Positions 24,336 to 31,846 of a stretch of DNA of 38,153 bases are shown piece by piece. Where the stretch lies: assembly GCA_041191145.1 (NCBI GenBank), contig JBEEPK010000012.1, forward strand, positions 1 to 38,153, in the 5' to 3' direction. The stretch is from UBA961 sp041191145. GTDB lineage: Bacteria; Bacteroidota; Ignavibacteria; Kapaibacteriales; UBA961. The notes under the pieces are model-generated. The model searched no databases. It saw only the letters and a program-made list of their open reading frames with translations, and was not told where the DNA came from. How positions within the stretch are numbered: the stretch's first letter is position 1; each line of letters starts with the position of its first letter. The position numbers were made by a program, and so were the translations under genes.

Positions 24336-24635
24336 ATGAATCATTGGCGAATCATCCAACTCTGTTCAATCTTTGCCATCATAGTGCTGTCTACCTTTTG
24401 GATTATAGATGGTTTTCAGATTTTTACCAAGGACAAAACTGAAAAGATCACTATTGTCAAAGATGAGTTGTTTGGTACTGATATCGAAAAAAGAGAATGG
24501 ATTGAGGACTTTCAACTTGGTTTATTACCAGATGACCCACTTCAGCCATATCGTTCCGTAGCATTTCCTGCATTAATTTGCATTGCACTTATCCTTTTTG
24601 CACAAAATCGTTTACACTCACAAAAGAATATATGA
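24336..24635 (+). CDS. small membrane protein of unknown function (99 aa)
   Basis: I do not recognise this family. The 99-aa protein starts MNHWRIIQLCSIFAIIVL and has one hydrophobic helix near residues 6-26. An acidic and basic soluble stretch of about 45 residues follows (including KDELFGTDIEKREWIEDFQL and PDDPLQPYRS), then a second helix near 74-90. The predicted topology is a two-helix hairpin with a loop in the periplasm or cytosol. Its stop overlaps the YceI gene start (ATGA), which argues that it is really translated. It sits 60 bases after the ABC-2 permease. It could be an accessory subunit of the exporter or of the YceI protein, but that is a guess. An in-frame upstream start at 24306 would add 10 residues. 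Confidence 0.65.
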   Translation: MNHWRIIQLCSIFAIIVLSTFWIIDGFQIFTKDKTEKITIVKDELFGTDIEKREWIEDFQLGLLPDDPLQPYRSVAFPALICIALILFAQNRLHSQKNI

Positions 24636-25288
24636 CCATGAAACCACTAATTATCCTCGCCGGTATTATTATGCTCATGAGTTCATCTGCATATGCCACA
24701 CAATTGGGCAATGTCAAAGGTAAAAAGATTGTCACTCTACAAAATTCAGTCGGTACTTCAATTGCCAAATTCATCTCCAATTCCCCGCTTGAAAAATTCG
24801 AAGGCAATTCTCAGACACTTCAAGGATCATTTACATTAAACGCAGACAATCTTGAACAAAGTATAGGTAAGATATCTTTCCCGGTGCGCTCAATGAAAAC
24901 AGGTCTTTCGAAAAGAGATGATCACATGTATGGCAAAGATTGGCTTGATGCTCAAAACCACCCCAATATTGAATTTGAACTTAAAAGACTCTCTTCCATT
25001 TCAATCAAAAAATCCGACAATACCGGAATTGAGTTTTCTGCAATTGCCGAGGGAATGTGTTCCGTAAAAGGAATAGCAAAGCCCGCCAAAGCAAAATTAT
25101 TTGTCAAGTATGTACTTGAATCAGAAACGACCCGCAAGAGATCCCCGGGTGACTTGGTGATGATCGATGCTGATTTTTCCATTTCCCTGAAGGACTATAA
25201 TGTACTTGGTAGAGGTGATATCATTGGAAGTAAAGTTGGAGAAAGCATTGATTTGGACATAAAATTATTCGGTAGCACATCTAATTAA
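24632..25288 (+). CDS. YceI-family periplasmic lipid-binding protein
   Basis: Exported protein of 218 aa. A signal peptide at residues 1-22 (KPLIILAGIIMLMSSSAYA) precedes a YceI-like beta-barrel (lipocalin-like). Family features include the segment SFTLNADNLEQSIGKISFPV and the MYGKDWLDAQNHPNIEFEL motif, whose DxxxHPxIxF pattern is diagnostic. A later VKGIAKPAKAKLFVKY stretch and IDADFSISLKDYN complete the fold. YceI proteins bind polyisoprenoids or other amphiphiles in the periplasm, and several sit beside cytochromes or prenyl-lipid genes. The start overlaps the preceding small gene in an ATGA; a second ATG is at 24638. The T9SS protein follows after 12 bases, so all five genes from 22519 appear to be one transcript. 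Confidence 0.88.
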   Translation: MTMKPLIILAGIIMLMSSSAYATQLGNVKGKKIVTLQNSVGTSIAKFISNSPLEKFEGNSQTLQGSFTLNADNLEQSIGKISFPVRSMKTGLSKRDDHMYGKDWLDAQNHPNIEFELKRLSSISIKKSDNTGIEFSAIAEGMCSVKGIAKPAKAKLFVKYVLESETTRKRSPGDLVMIDADFSISLKDYNVLGRGDIIGSKVGESIDLDIKLFGSTSN

Positions 25289-25300
25289 TAAGAGGTAATC

Positions 25301-26110
25301 ATGTTACGCTTTTCGGTACTTTGTATTTCATTTATTTTCATGTTTGGAGAATTACAAGCTAATCCAGGTGGCAAGACAAATAGCTTGCTATCCACATCAG
25401 GTGGTTGCGGAGGTTGTCATGGCAATGCATCATCCAATACAAGTGTCTCCATCATCAGCAAATCAGGTTCATTCACAATACAACCTGGATCCAAAGCAGA
25501 ATTTACAGCCATAGTTGCACATTCAACCAAATCAGGTGCCGGAATCAATATTGGAGTTAAATCCTCGCCTTCTTCAAACACTAATTCAGGAACTTTAGAA
25601 GTCATTTCCGGACAAGGTCTGAAGAAGTCTTCATCAGAACTCACTCATACATCTATAAAAGATATCAAGAATGGTAAAGCGGAGTTTGCTTTTACTTGGA
25701 CAGCTCCCAGTCAAGAAGGTGTTTATTATTTGATGGCAACTGGCAATGCAGTAAACAAAAATGGCGGAGACAGTGGGGATGAATGGAATTTTATGACGCC
25801 TATTCAAATTACTGTTGCGGCATCAACTAAAGTACATGAGGCAAATCAAATTAGTTCTTTGACTGTTTTTCCGAATCCGGTTCAAGAATATTCGATATTC
25901 CAATTTGAAGTAGATCAACCAACTGAAGCATCATATTCAATCATCAATATGATGGGACAAACTGTATTTTCTCAAAAACTTGGTTATGTAACATCAGGTG
26001 TACATAGTGTGAATTTTCTAGGATTATCCTCTATATTGAGTGCCGGTCATTATTTGATTTCGATTCAAACATCCGGTGGGGTACAAACTATACCGTTTAT
26101 CAAGCAGTAA
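25301..26110 (+). CDS. T9SS-secreted protein with CXXCH motif (choice-of-anchor V-like)
   Basis: Secreted protein of 269 aa. A signal peptide (1-20, ending ELQA) is followed at once by NPGGKTNSLLSTSGGCGGCH, with Cys36, Cys39 and His40 forming a CXXCH c-type haem motif. The next 130 residues are beta-rich with Ser and Gly, like the choice-of-anchor V/reeler-type domain, and include FAFTWTAPSQEGVYYLMATG. From about 185 the type IX secretion C-terminal sorting domain begins: LTVFPNPVQEY, the IINMMGQTVF strand, GVHSVNF, and SAGHYLISI. The protein is therefore expected to cross the outer membrane through PorU/SprA-type machinery and be attached or released. GAGGT lies 6 bases before the ATG. A strong terminator follows. 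Function unknown; haem attachment is not proven. Confidence 0.85.
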   Translation: MLRFSVLCISFIFMFGELQANPGGKTNSLLSTSGGCGGCHGNASSNTSVSIISKSGSFTIQPGSKAEFTAIVAHSTKSGAGINIGVKSSPSSNTNSGTLEVISGQGLKKSSSELTHTSIKDIKNGKAEFAFTWTAPSQEGVYYLMATGNAVNKNGGDSGDEWNFMTPIQITVAASTKVHEANQISSLTVFPNPVQEYSIFQFEVDQPTEASYSIINMMGQTVFSQKLGYVTSGVHSVNFLGLSSILSAGHYLISIQTSGGVQTIPFIKQ

Positions 26111-26116
26111 ACTTCT

Positions 26117-26140
26117 TGGCCGCTTTTTGCGGCCATTTTT
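26117..26140 (+). terminator. rho-independent terminator after the T9SS protein gene
   Basis: TGGCCGC (26117-26123), a five-T loop, GCGGCCA (26129-26135), then five T (26136-26140). It is the most GC-rich hairpin seen in the window and lies 6 bases after the stop. It overlaps the last two bases of the convergent queC gene. Confidence 0.92.
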
Positions 26141-26825
26141 ATTGATAATCGGGTCTTTGCTCATATTCAATCGGATCTTCATATCCGGCCTTTGCAAATC
26201 CTCTGAGTCTTAGGGCACAAGAGTCGCAGATTCCACAGGCTTTATCACTACCTGAATAACAACTCCAAGTCAATCTTAAAGGTGCATGAAGAGTTATCCC
26301 ATTTTCTACAATCTGTGCCTTATCCATGTGAATCAATGGTGTTTGAATTGTAATATGAGTACCTGGTTTAGTACCAAGTTCGATCATGTTCTCAAAGACA
26401 TCAAAGAAGACTTTTCTGCAGTCCGGATAACCGCTTCCATCTTCTTCAACAGCACCAATGATAATTGTTTTTGCGCCAATAGCTTCAGCCCAGCTCACAG
26501 CAATTGAGAGCAAATTGGCATTTCTGAATGGTACATAACTTGTGGGAATATCCATATTCTGCAAATCGGCTTTGGAAACAGCAATTGAAGCATCAGTTAA
26601 GCTACTACCACCTATTGCGGCCAAATGAGAAATATCGATGTCCAAAGTAGTTGTTATACTCAACTCCTGGCATATCTCTCGAAATGCTCTCCCTTCCCTT
26701 TCTTGTGTTTTCTGTCCATAATGTACATGTAAAGCACAAACTTCATATCCTTTTTGTAAAGCCCATGAAGCACAAACCGTGGAGTCCATTCCACCACTCA
26801 TCAAAACAATTGCTAATTCTTTCAT
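26139..26825 (-). CDS. queC: 7-cyano-7-deazaguanine synthase (QueC)
   Basis: ATP-dependent enzyme converting 7-carboxy-7-deazaguanine to preQ0, a step toward queuosine in tRNA. The PP-loop is SGGMDS (residues 10-15). The HVHYGQKTQERE segment and VPFRNANLLSIAVSWAEAIG are family-typical. The C-terminal zinc site comprises four Cys in CYSGSDKACGICDSC. The 228-aa length is normal. The start codon overlaps the nadD stop by 4 bases, so queC is the last gene of a tightly packed operon (mqnA-like, psd, lnt, nadD, queC). No other queuosine gene is in the window, so grouping with NAD and lipid genes looks coincidental. Confidence 0.95.
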   Translation of the reverse strand: MKELAIVLMSGGMDSTVCASWALQKGYEVCALHVHYGQKTQEREGRAFREICQELSITTTLDIDISHLAAIGGSSLTDASIAVSKADLQNMDIPTSYVPFRNANLLSIAVSWAEAIGAKTIIIGAVEEDGSGYPDCRKVFFDVFENMIELGTKPGTHITIQTPLIHMDKAQIVENGITLHAPLRLTWSCYSGSDKACGICDSCALRLRGFAKAGYEDPIEYEQRPDYQ

Positions 26826-27424
26826 TTCAATGTATAGAGATTGTGTTTTCTAATATATTCCTCTACCGATTCAGGTACAAGCCCATGTATGTTTTTTTCA
26901 TTCAAAACAGACTCACGAATCAATGTGGATGATACATGAAACAAGGGTGCATTCAATATGATTGGTTTATTGACATGCACTTCATCAATCAAATCATCAA
27001 TCAATGCATGCATATTTGCTTCTTGTGTTCTTTGCACGATGCATAATTGTACTCTTGACAATAATTCATCCCAATGTTTCCATTCCTTAAAACGATGAGC
27101 TTGATCTTCACCGATCAAAAGATATATCTGAGCTTCCGGGTAAGTACTCTGTATTTCAGCAACTGTATCTATTGTATAAGAAAAGCCTTCTCTCAGAATT
27201 TCCATATCGGAAACAACAGTATTTGGGATATCTTCACATGCGAGTTCGAGCATTTTCAAGCGATGTATGTCTTCAGCCAAAGGCTCATTCATTCGAAATG
27301 GTGATCTCCTAGCTGGAACAACAAAACAAATATCCAAATCGATCTGAGTTGTAAATGCTCTGATGAAAGCAATATGTCCGGAATGAACAGGATTAAATGT
27401 TCCACCCATGATACCTATCTTCAT
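26822..27424 (-). CDS. nadD: nicotinate-nucleotide adenylyltransferase (NadD)
   Basis: Transfers AMP from ATP to nicotinate mononucleotide, an essential step of NAD synthesis. The nucleotidyltransferase motif GGTFNPVHSGH is at residues 7-17, and the C-terminal motif is VSSTLIRE (ISSTxIR consensus). LIGEDQAHRFKEWKHWDELL matches the family core. The 200-aa length is standard. Both ends overlap neighbours by 4 bases (lnt upstream, queC downstream), so it depends on the operon for transcription and probably on translational coupling. No separate promoter is seen. Confidence 0.94.
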   Translation of the reverse strand: MKIGIMGGTFNPVHSGHIAFIRAFTTQIDLDICFVVPARRSPFRMNEPLAEDIHRLKMLELACEDIPNTVVSDMEILREGFSYTIDTVAEIQSTYPEAQIYLLIGEDQAHRFKEWKHWDELLSRVQLCIVQRTQEANMHALIDDLIDEVHVNKPIILNAPLFHVSSTLIRESVLNEKNIHGLVPESVEEYIRKHNLYTLK

Positions 27425-29067
27425 TCTTCTCTCCTGGAATTAATGCCTTTAAATCCGGCATAAAAAATCATTATGAAGGAGAAAATAGTTGCGGAGATTG
27501 GTAAAACATCGCCAATGATAGCATAGAGTGACTTAACTTCCATCTGAGGGACTCTACCAGAAATTGCTATTCTTTGTTGTGCAGGTGCTATTTCAGTAAT
27601 GCTTCCATCAGGCATGATGATTCCTGAAATACCCGTATTTCCACATCGTGCAATTGCTCTTCTATTTTCAATGGCTCTCATCTGTGAAATAGCAAAGTGT
27701 TGCATTGGTCCCGGAGTATTGTCAAACCATGCATCATTCGTGATCACTGCCAGCATCGTTGCACCTGAATCAACATAAGTTTTCACAAATCCGGGATAAA
27801 TGGATTCAATGCAAATGACAGTGCCAATGGAAGCTATAACTGTATCATTTTTATATAAATCCAAGGGTTGTTGGATATCACCTTTTTTCCATCCTGAAAT
27901 CCCGACTCCCCATTGTAATATCTGACCAAGCCATGGAATGTCTTGAGAGAATGGAACTCCCTCGCCAAAAGGCGTGAGTTTCATCTTTTTGTGAACTTGA
28001 ACCACACTATCTTGAACTAATGCCGCAGCATTATAAGCAACATAATATGATCCAGGAATGAGTCTGAATGGCTTTGCAAGTGGTTCTGATTGGGGGTTTT
28101 TCACAAGTTCCAAATGAGCAAAACCAGTCAAGATCGGCGTGTCACCCATTATCTTCTTGAAATAAGTAAAATCTTTATTGACATTCAATTCAATATTCAT
28201 GAATGGAATTGCAGTTTCACTCCATATCCATACATCCGGGGGTGTGAGTTTGGATGATTGAATTGTTTCTTTGTGAATGTGAATCTGATCACTGACTTCG
28301 CTTGACCATTTATTCCATGGATTGATATTTGGCTGAACAATTCCAATTTTCAACTTCGGAGCATTTGAAGTACGTTCTTGGATATCATTCAATCGAATCC
28401 AACCATATCCAATGATGCCAGTTGCAATCATGGAGAACAGTATAATTCCATTAATAATGTCGCGTTTTGTATGTGCTGTCAATATCCAATACAACAAAGA
28501 TTGGATGAAAACCACAAGAAATGTCAGACCCCATACTCCGAATACATCTGCGAATTGAGCCAAAAGAGGAATATTCACGTTCATATAACCAATTGTCAAC
28601 CATGGATATGATACATCAGTTAATGCATGCAACCATTCATAGGACACATAGAATATAGGAAGAGTGAATATGATGAATCGATGATCAATTCTTTTTCTGA
28701 CATAGAAATACACGATAAAGGGTAACATCAGAAAAAAGGGATGTCCTATTTGTAAAGCAATACCCGCAATCATCAAAAATGGATCACTTTCTTTTTGCCA
28801 ACTACCTACCCACCAATTTGCAATACCTTGATAGAGAAAATAAGTAACATACAAATAGGTTGTGATTCTAGATTTCTTCTCTAGTACAAGTTGTTCAATA
28901 AGTAGTAACAAAGGCAAGAAAGCGACATATCCAATGAATCCAAAATTGAATGGAGGAAATGCAAAACCGAGCATTGTACCAGAGAGTATTGCATAAGCAT
29001 ACTTTTTTGCTACCGTATCTGGCAACAATCGATGTAGAATGGAATATGCCGGTGGGATTGGAGTCAT
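27421..29067 (-). CDS. lnt: apolipoprotein N-acyltransferase (Lnt)
   Basis: Inner-membrane enzyme that adds the third acyl chain to lipoproteins, needed for sorting to the outer membrane. The N-terminal half (about 20-225) has six or more hydrophobic helices. The C-terminal nitrilase domain carries the Glu-Lys-Cys triad: Glu284 in WSETAIP, Lys361 in HKKMKLTPFGEG and Cys419 in GTVICIESIYP. At 548 aa it is slightly longer than E. coli Lnt (512 aa). Its presence supports a Gram-negative envelope. The ATG shares one base with the psd stop (TAATG), and the 3' end overlaps nadD by 4 bases. The acyl donors in E. coli are phospholipids, especially phosphatidylethanolamine, made by the adjacent psd gene product. 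Confidence 0.94.
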   Translation of the reverse strand: MTPIPPAYSILHRLLPDTVAKKYAYAILSGTMLGFAFPPFNFGFIGYVAFLPLLLLIEQLVLEKKSRITTYLYVTYFLYQGIANWWVGSWQKESDPFLMIAGIALQIGHPFFLMLPFIVYFYVRKRIDHRFIIFTLPIFYVSYEWLHALTDVSYPWLTIGYMNVNIPLLAQFADVFGVWGLTFLVVFIQSLLYWILTAHTKRDIINGIILFSMIATGIIGYGWIRLNDIQERTSNAPKLKIGIVQPNINPWNKWSSEVSDQIHIHKETIQSSKLTPPDVWIWSETAIPFMNIELNVNKDFTYFKKIMGDTPILTGFAHLELVKNPQSEPLAKPFRLIPGSYYVAYNAAALVQDSVVQVHKKMKLTPFGEGVPFSQDIPWLGQILQWGVGISGWKKGDIQQPLDLYKNDTVIASIGTVICIESIYPGFVKTYVDSGATMLAVITNDAWFDNTPGPMQHFAISQMRAIENRRAIARCGNTGISGIIMPDGSITEIAPAQQRIAISGRVPQMEVKSLYAIIGDVLPISATIFSFIMIFYAGFKGINSRREE

Positions 29068-29729
29068 TACTTTTTGAGTCGAGCGATGATTGTCTCACCG
29101 CCTCGAGTTCTTTCATCTTTGTGAACAAGTATTTCAGCATCGAGAGGAAGAATAATATCCATTCTTGATCCAAATTTCATCATGCCGATTTGCTCTCCTG
29201 TTTCAAGAACATCACCTTGTGTAACGGTACAAACAATGCGTCTTGCCAATACACCTGTGATTTGCTTGAAAAACACTTTGCCGAATTCATTTTGGACTCC
29301 TATTCTGCTTTGCTCATTAAGCTCGGATGCTTTTGGATGCCATGCAACCATATAATCACCTTGCATATACCGATAGAACTCAACAGTTCCCGATACGGGG
29401 GAGCGATTTACATGTACATCCAAAGGTGAGAGGAAAATGCTGATTTGTCGAGCCTTACCTTTGAAGAATTCTTTCTCTTCCATCTCTATGATTTCAACAA
29501 TTTTACCATCAGCCGGAGCAATGATGATAGAAGGATCGGATATGGCAGATGAAGGAATGATTCTCAGAGGATCTCTGAAAAACCACAGTGTGAATAATAT
29601 GATGATGATTCCGAGTATCGCAGAAATCCATGACCATGCATTTTGCAGAACAAATCCGGACAAAAGTATGAGAGAAAATCCAATGATGAGCATCGGAATG
29701 GCATTGTCATATCCATATTTTGTAAGCAT
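29067..29729 (-). CDS. psd: phosphatidylserine decarboxylase proenzyme, short type (Psd)
   Basis: Converts phosphatidylserine to phosphatidylethanolamine. It is made as a proenzyme that cleaves itself between Gly187 and Ser188 in KFGSRMD; the Ser becomes the pyruvoyl cofactor. Two N-terminal hydrophobic segments (about 10-28 and 33-50) anchor it. The core has IIAPADGKIVEI, FLSPLDVHVNRSPVSG (with the conserved Asp and His) and LARRIVC. The 220-aa length is that of the short archaeal/bacterial class. I chose the ATG at 29729, which follows the mqnA-like stop by 1 base with GGAAA a few bases upstream, over the 29756 start that overlaps that gene. PssA, which would supply the substrate, is not in the window. 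Confidence 0.93.
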   Translation of the reverse strand: MLTKYGYDNAIPMLIIGFSLILLSGFVLQNAWSWISAILGIIIILFTLWFFRDPLRIIPSSAISDPSIIIAPADGKIVEIIEMEEKEFFKGKARQISIFLSPLDVHVNRSPVSGTVEFYRYMQGDYMVAWHPKASELNEQSRIGVQNEFGKVFFKQITGVLARRIVCTVTQGDVLETGEQIGMMKFGSRMDIILPLDAEILVHKDERTRGGETIIARLKK

Positions 29730-29730
29730 A

Positions 29731-30495
29731 TCAATTTCCAAACAAAGTTGTCGCACGAACTGCTTCGATCATGCGATGATAAAACATGAAATGTTGAATT
29801 GATTCAAGAGATGCCATAAATGCATCAGAGTAGTGGAAATACACCGTACCCGTTCTTGCATCTGCATCACTACCTAAAGTTGATGAAAGCATCTCATCAG
29901 ATTTCGGCAAATCATCGGCCGCAAATAGAGTTGTCAATTCGATTGGATCCGGCATATCTTCATCTTTGCATGCCCAAAACATGAGTGGCAAAGGTGCAGT
30001 TTGAATATCAGACCATTCTTCCACAATATCAAGCATTCCTTGTCCCTTCATAGAATGATTCCATGACATAAATGCATCATATATTTCATTGATCGATACA
30101 CTTTGATCAGCAATCGACTTGTCAATGATGATTTCAGGGAATAAATCAAATTTTTCTGATAAGCATAATGCCCCAATTCTGAATAAAAAGAGATCTTCCT
30201 CGAGAGCAACTTTGGTAATCTCTTCTCTACCCGGCAAAAATTGAATCGATGCAAGATTTGAAAATCCTTCAGCCGATAAGGCAGTTGAAGGAATGATTCG
30301 CAATTCCGAAGGATTCTTTGCAAAATTCAAAGGATCGATCAGTGCAATATCGGCTGTGCCATGATACAGACTTTGGGCACAATCGTATTCTGACATAGTT
30401 TTAAAAACATACCCCTTCTCCCTGCATACTGATTCAGCATTCGCAGTTATCGAAGAATATGCCGGATTGTCGGGTATAGAAATTTTAAGGGACAT
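29731..30495 (-). CDS. MqnA/MqnD-like periplasmic-binding-fold protein, divergent
   Basis: Protein of 254 aa without a signal peptide, related to the MqnA/MqnD family of the futalosine menaquinone route (chorismate dehydratase and partners), whose fold resembles solute-binding proteins. Matching features: an early strand MSLKISIPDNPAYSSI, TADIALIDPLNFAKN resembling the DVALIS region, SALSAEGFSNLASIQFLPG, DIVEEWSDIQTAPLPLMFWA resembling the DLGxxW-TGLPFVFAVW motif, and a C-terminal FHYSDAFMASLESIQHFMFY resembling the helix near the MqnA end. Similarity is clear in layout but weak in residues, so chorismate dehydratase activity is unproven. It is the first gene of the psd-lnt-nadD-queC operon. 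A near -7 element (CATATTTG, 30512-30519 minus) lies just upstream. Confidence 0.55.
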   Translation of the reverse strand: MSLKISIPDNPAYSSITANAESVCREKGYVFKTMSEYDCAQSLYHGTADIALIDPLNFAKNPSELRIIPSTALSAEGFSNLASIQFLPGREEITKVALEEDLFLFRIGALCLSEKFDLFPEIIIDKSIADQSVSINEIYDAFMSWNHSMKGQGMLDIVEEWSDIQTAPLPLMFWACKDEDMPDPIELTTLFAADDLPKSDEMLSSTLGSDADARTGTVYFHYSDAFMASLESIQHFMFYHRMIEAVRATTLFGN

Positions 30496-30653
30496 ATAAA
30501 CTTTTCGACGCCAAATATGGGTTTGTACATTCTAAAGAAGGAAATACATGGCAAATTTACACAAAATATCCCGCTATTCTCGGCTTTAGGAGGTATTTCA
30601 TTCTCTTTTTCCACCATGCTATCAATTCATGGCTTGTATCATTGAGGTTTTCT

Positions 30654-30661
30654 TAAATTTG
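30654..30661 (+). promoter_or_regulatory. candidate -7 element (TAAATTTG) for the hisC-like gene
   Basis: TAAATTTG matches TAnnTTTG 34 bases before the ATG at 30695. A TTG lies 17 bases upstream (30634-30636), slightly closer than the usual 19. The 199-base gap 30496-30694 otherwise holds only an isolated AGGAGGT with no sensible start codon. Confidence 0.35.
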
Positions 30662-30694
30662 TTCGATTTTAGACCAACAATTACACATTTCACC

Positions 30695-31801
30695 ATGTCA
30701 ATATTCATACCTGAGCATATTCAGAAACTCTCCCCATATACTCCCGGCACATCAATCAAAGCTGTTAGAGAGAAACATGGCATCACGGATATTGTCAAAT
30801 TGGCTTCCAATGAAAATCCATTGGGAACATCCCCTTTGGCATTGCAAGCATTGAAAAAAATCATTGCAGATGATTTATCCGTGTATCCGGACGGAGGAGT
30901 TTCATTGGGAAATGCACTTGCACAAAAATTCCATGTACAACCTGAAGAAGTTGTCACATATAATGGATCAGATGCATTGCTGCATTTAATGATGCGCTGT
31001 TTTACAGTGCCCGGTGATACGATTGTGTCGAGTGATGGTACTTTTGTTGGATATTACGTAGCCACTTCAATCGCAAATCTCAATTGCAAATCGGTTCCTC
31101 TCACTACAGATTATAGATTTGACATTGATGGTATTATTGATGCGATTGATTCAAACACTAGAATCGTATATATCGCAAATGCGAATAATCCTACCGGAAC
31201 TTATATCAATCAAGCTGAATTTGAAAAACTTCTCAATGCTGTTCCCGATTCTGTTTTACTAATCATGGATGAGGCATATTTCGAGTATACTGAAGTATTG
31301 GCTGATGATTATCCAAATAGTCTTCTTCACAGAAGACCAAATATGATAACACTTCGAACATTTTCAAAGGCTTATGGACTTGCTTCACTGCGTGTGGGCT
31401 ATGCCATCGGGCCTTTAGAACTCATACAAGTTATGGCAAAATCTAAATTGACATTTGACCCTGGAACACTCTCTCAAATTGCAGCCATTGCAGCATTGGA
31501 TGATCATGAATTTGTAAATGCAACAATTGAACTCAATAAGAGAGGTCTACAACTTTTCCAAGATTCATTCAAGAGTCAAGGTTGGAAGATCTCTCCATCA
31601 GTTGCAAATTTCTCTATGATTGACTGTGGAACGGAGCAAAAAGCAATAAATTTGACAATTGAATTGGAGAAAAAAGGGATAATTGTTCGAAGACTTCCCG
31701 GTTTCAAATTGCCATATTGTGTGAGAATTAGCACCGGTAATGATGAAGCAAATCAAAGAGTGGTATCAATTATGGCTGAACTTTCCCAGTATTTTGCTTA
31801 A
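30695..31801 (+). CDS. hisC: histidinol-phosphate aminotransferase family (HisC-like)
   Basis: PLP-dependent fold-I aminotransferase. The N-terminus MSIFIPEHIQKLSPYTPG and KLASNENPLGTSPLA are typical of HisC. The PLP Lys lies in RTFSKAYGLASLRVGYAIG, the NPTGT loop is NANNPTGTYI, and the substrate Arg region near the end reads LPYCVRISTG. The 368-aa length is normal. I chose the ATG at 30695, where homologues start, over a TTG at 30629. No other his gene is in the window; instead the next genes are 4-hydroxyphenylpyruvate dioxygenase and glutamate dehydrogenase. HisC-family enzymes often act on tyrosine and phenylalanine, so a role in tyrosine breakdown is possible beside or instead of histidine synthesis. 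The 45-base gap to hppD has no terminator. Confidence 0.88.
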   Translation: MSIFIPEHIQKLSPYTPGTSIKAVREKHGITDIVKLASNENPLGTSPLALQALKKIIADDLSVYPDGGVSLGNALAQKFHVQPEEVVTYNGSDALLHLMMRCFTVPGDTIVSSDGTFVGYYVATSIANLNCKSVPLTTDYRFDIDGIIDAIDSNTRIVYIANANNPTGTYINQAEFEKLLNAVPDSVLLIMDEAYFEYTEVLADDYPNSLLHRRPNMITLRTFSKAYGLASLRVGYAIGPLELIQVMAKSKLTFDPGTLSQIAAIAALDDHEFVNATIELNKRGLQLFQDSFKSQGWKISPSVANFSMIDCGTEQKAINLTIELEKKGIIVRRLPGFKLPYCVRISTGNDEANQRVVSIMAELSQYFA

Positions 31802-31846
31802 TCAATTTTGTAATTTTACCAAATCACAACCATCTGGTATCTAGTC

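Noticed and set aside
30588..30662. Small leader ORF for hisC: perfect AGGAGGT at 30588-30594 followed by a possible ATT start, and a nearby 9-codon ATG frame with two His
   Set aside because: ATT starts are very rare, the ATG frame is 21 bases from the SD, two His in nine codons is weak, and no attenuator hairpin pair follows.
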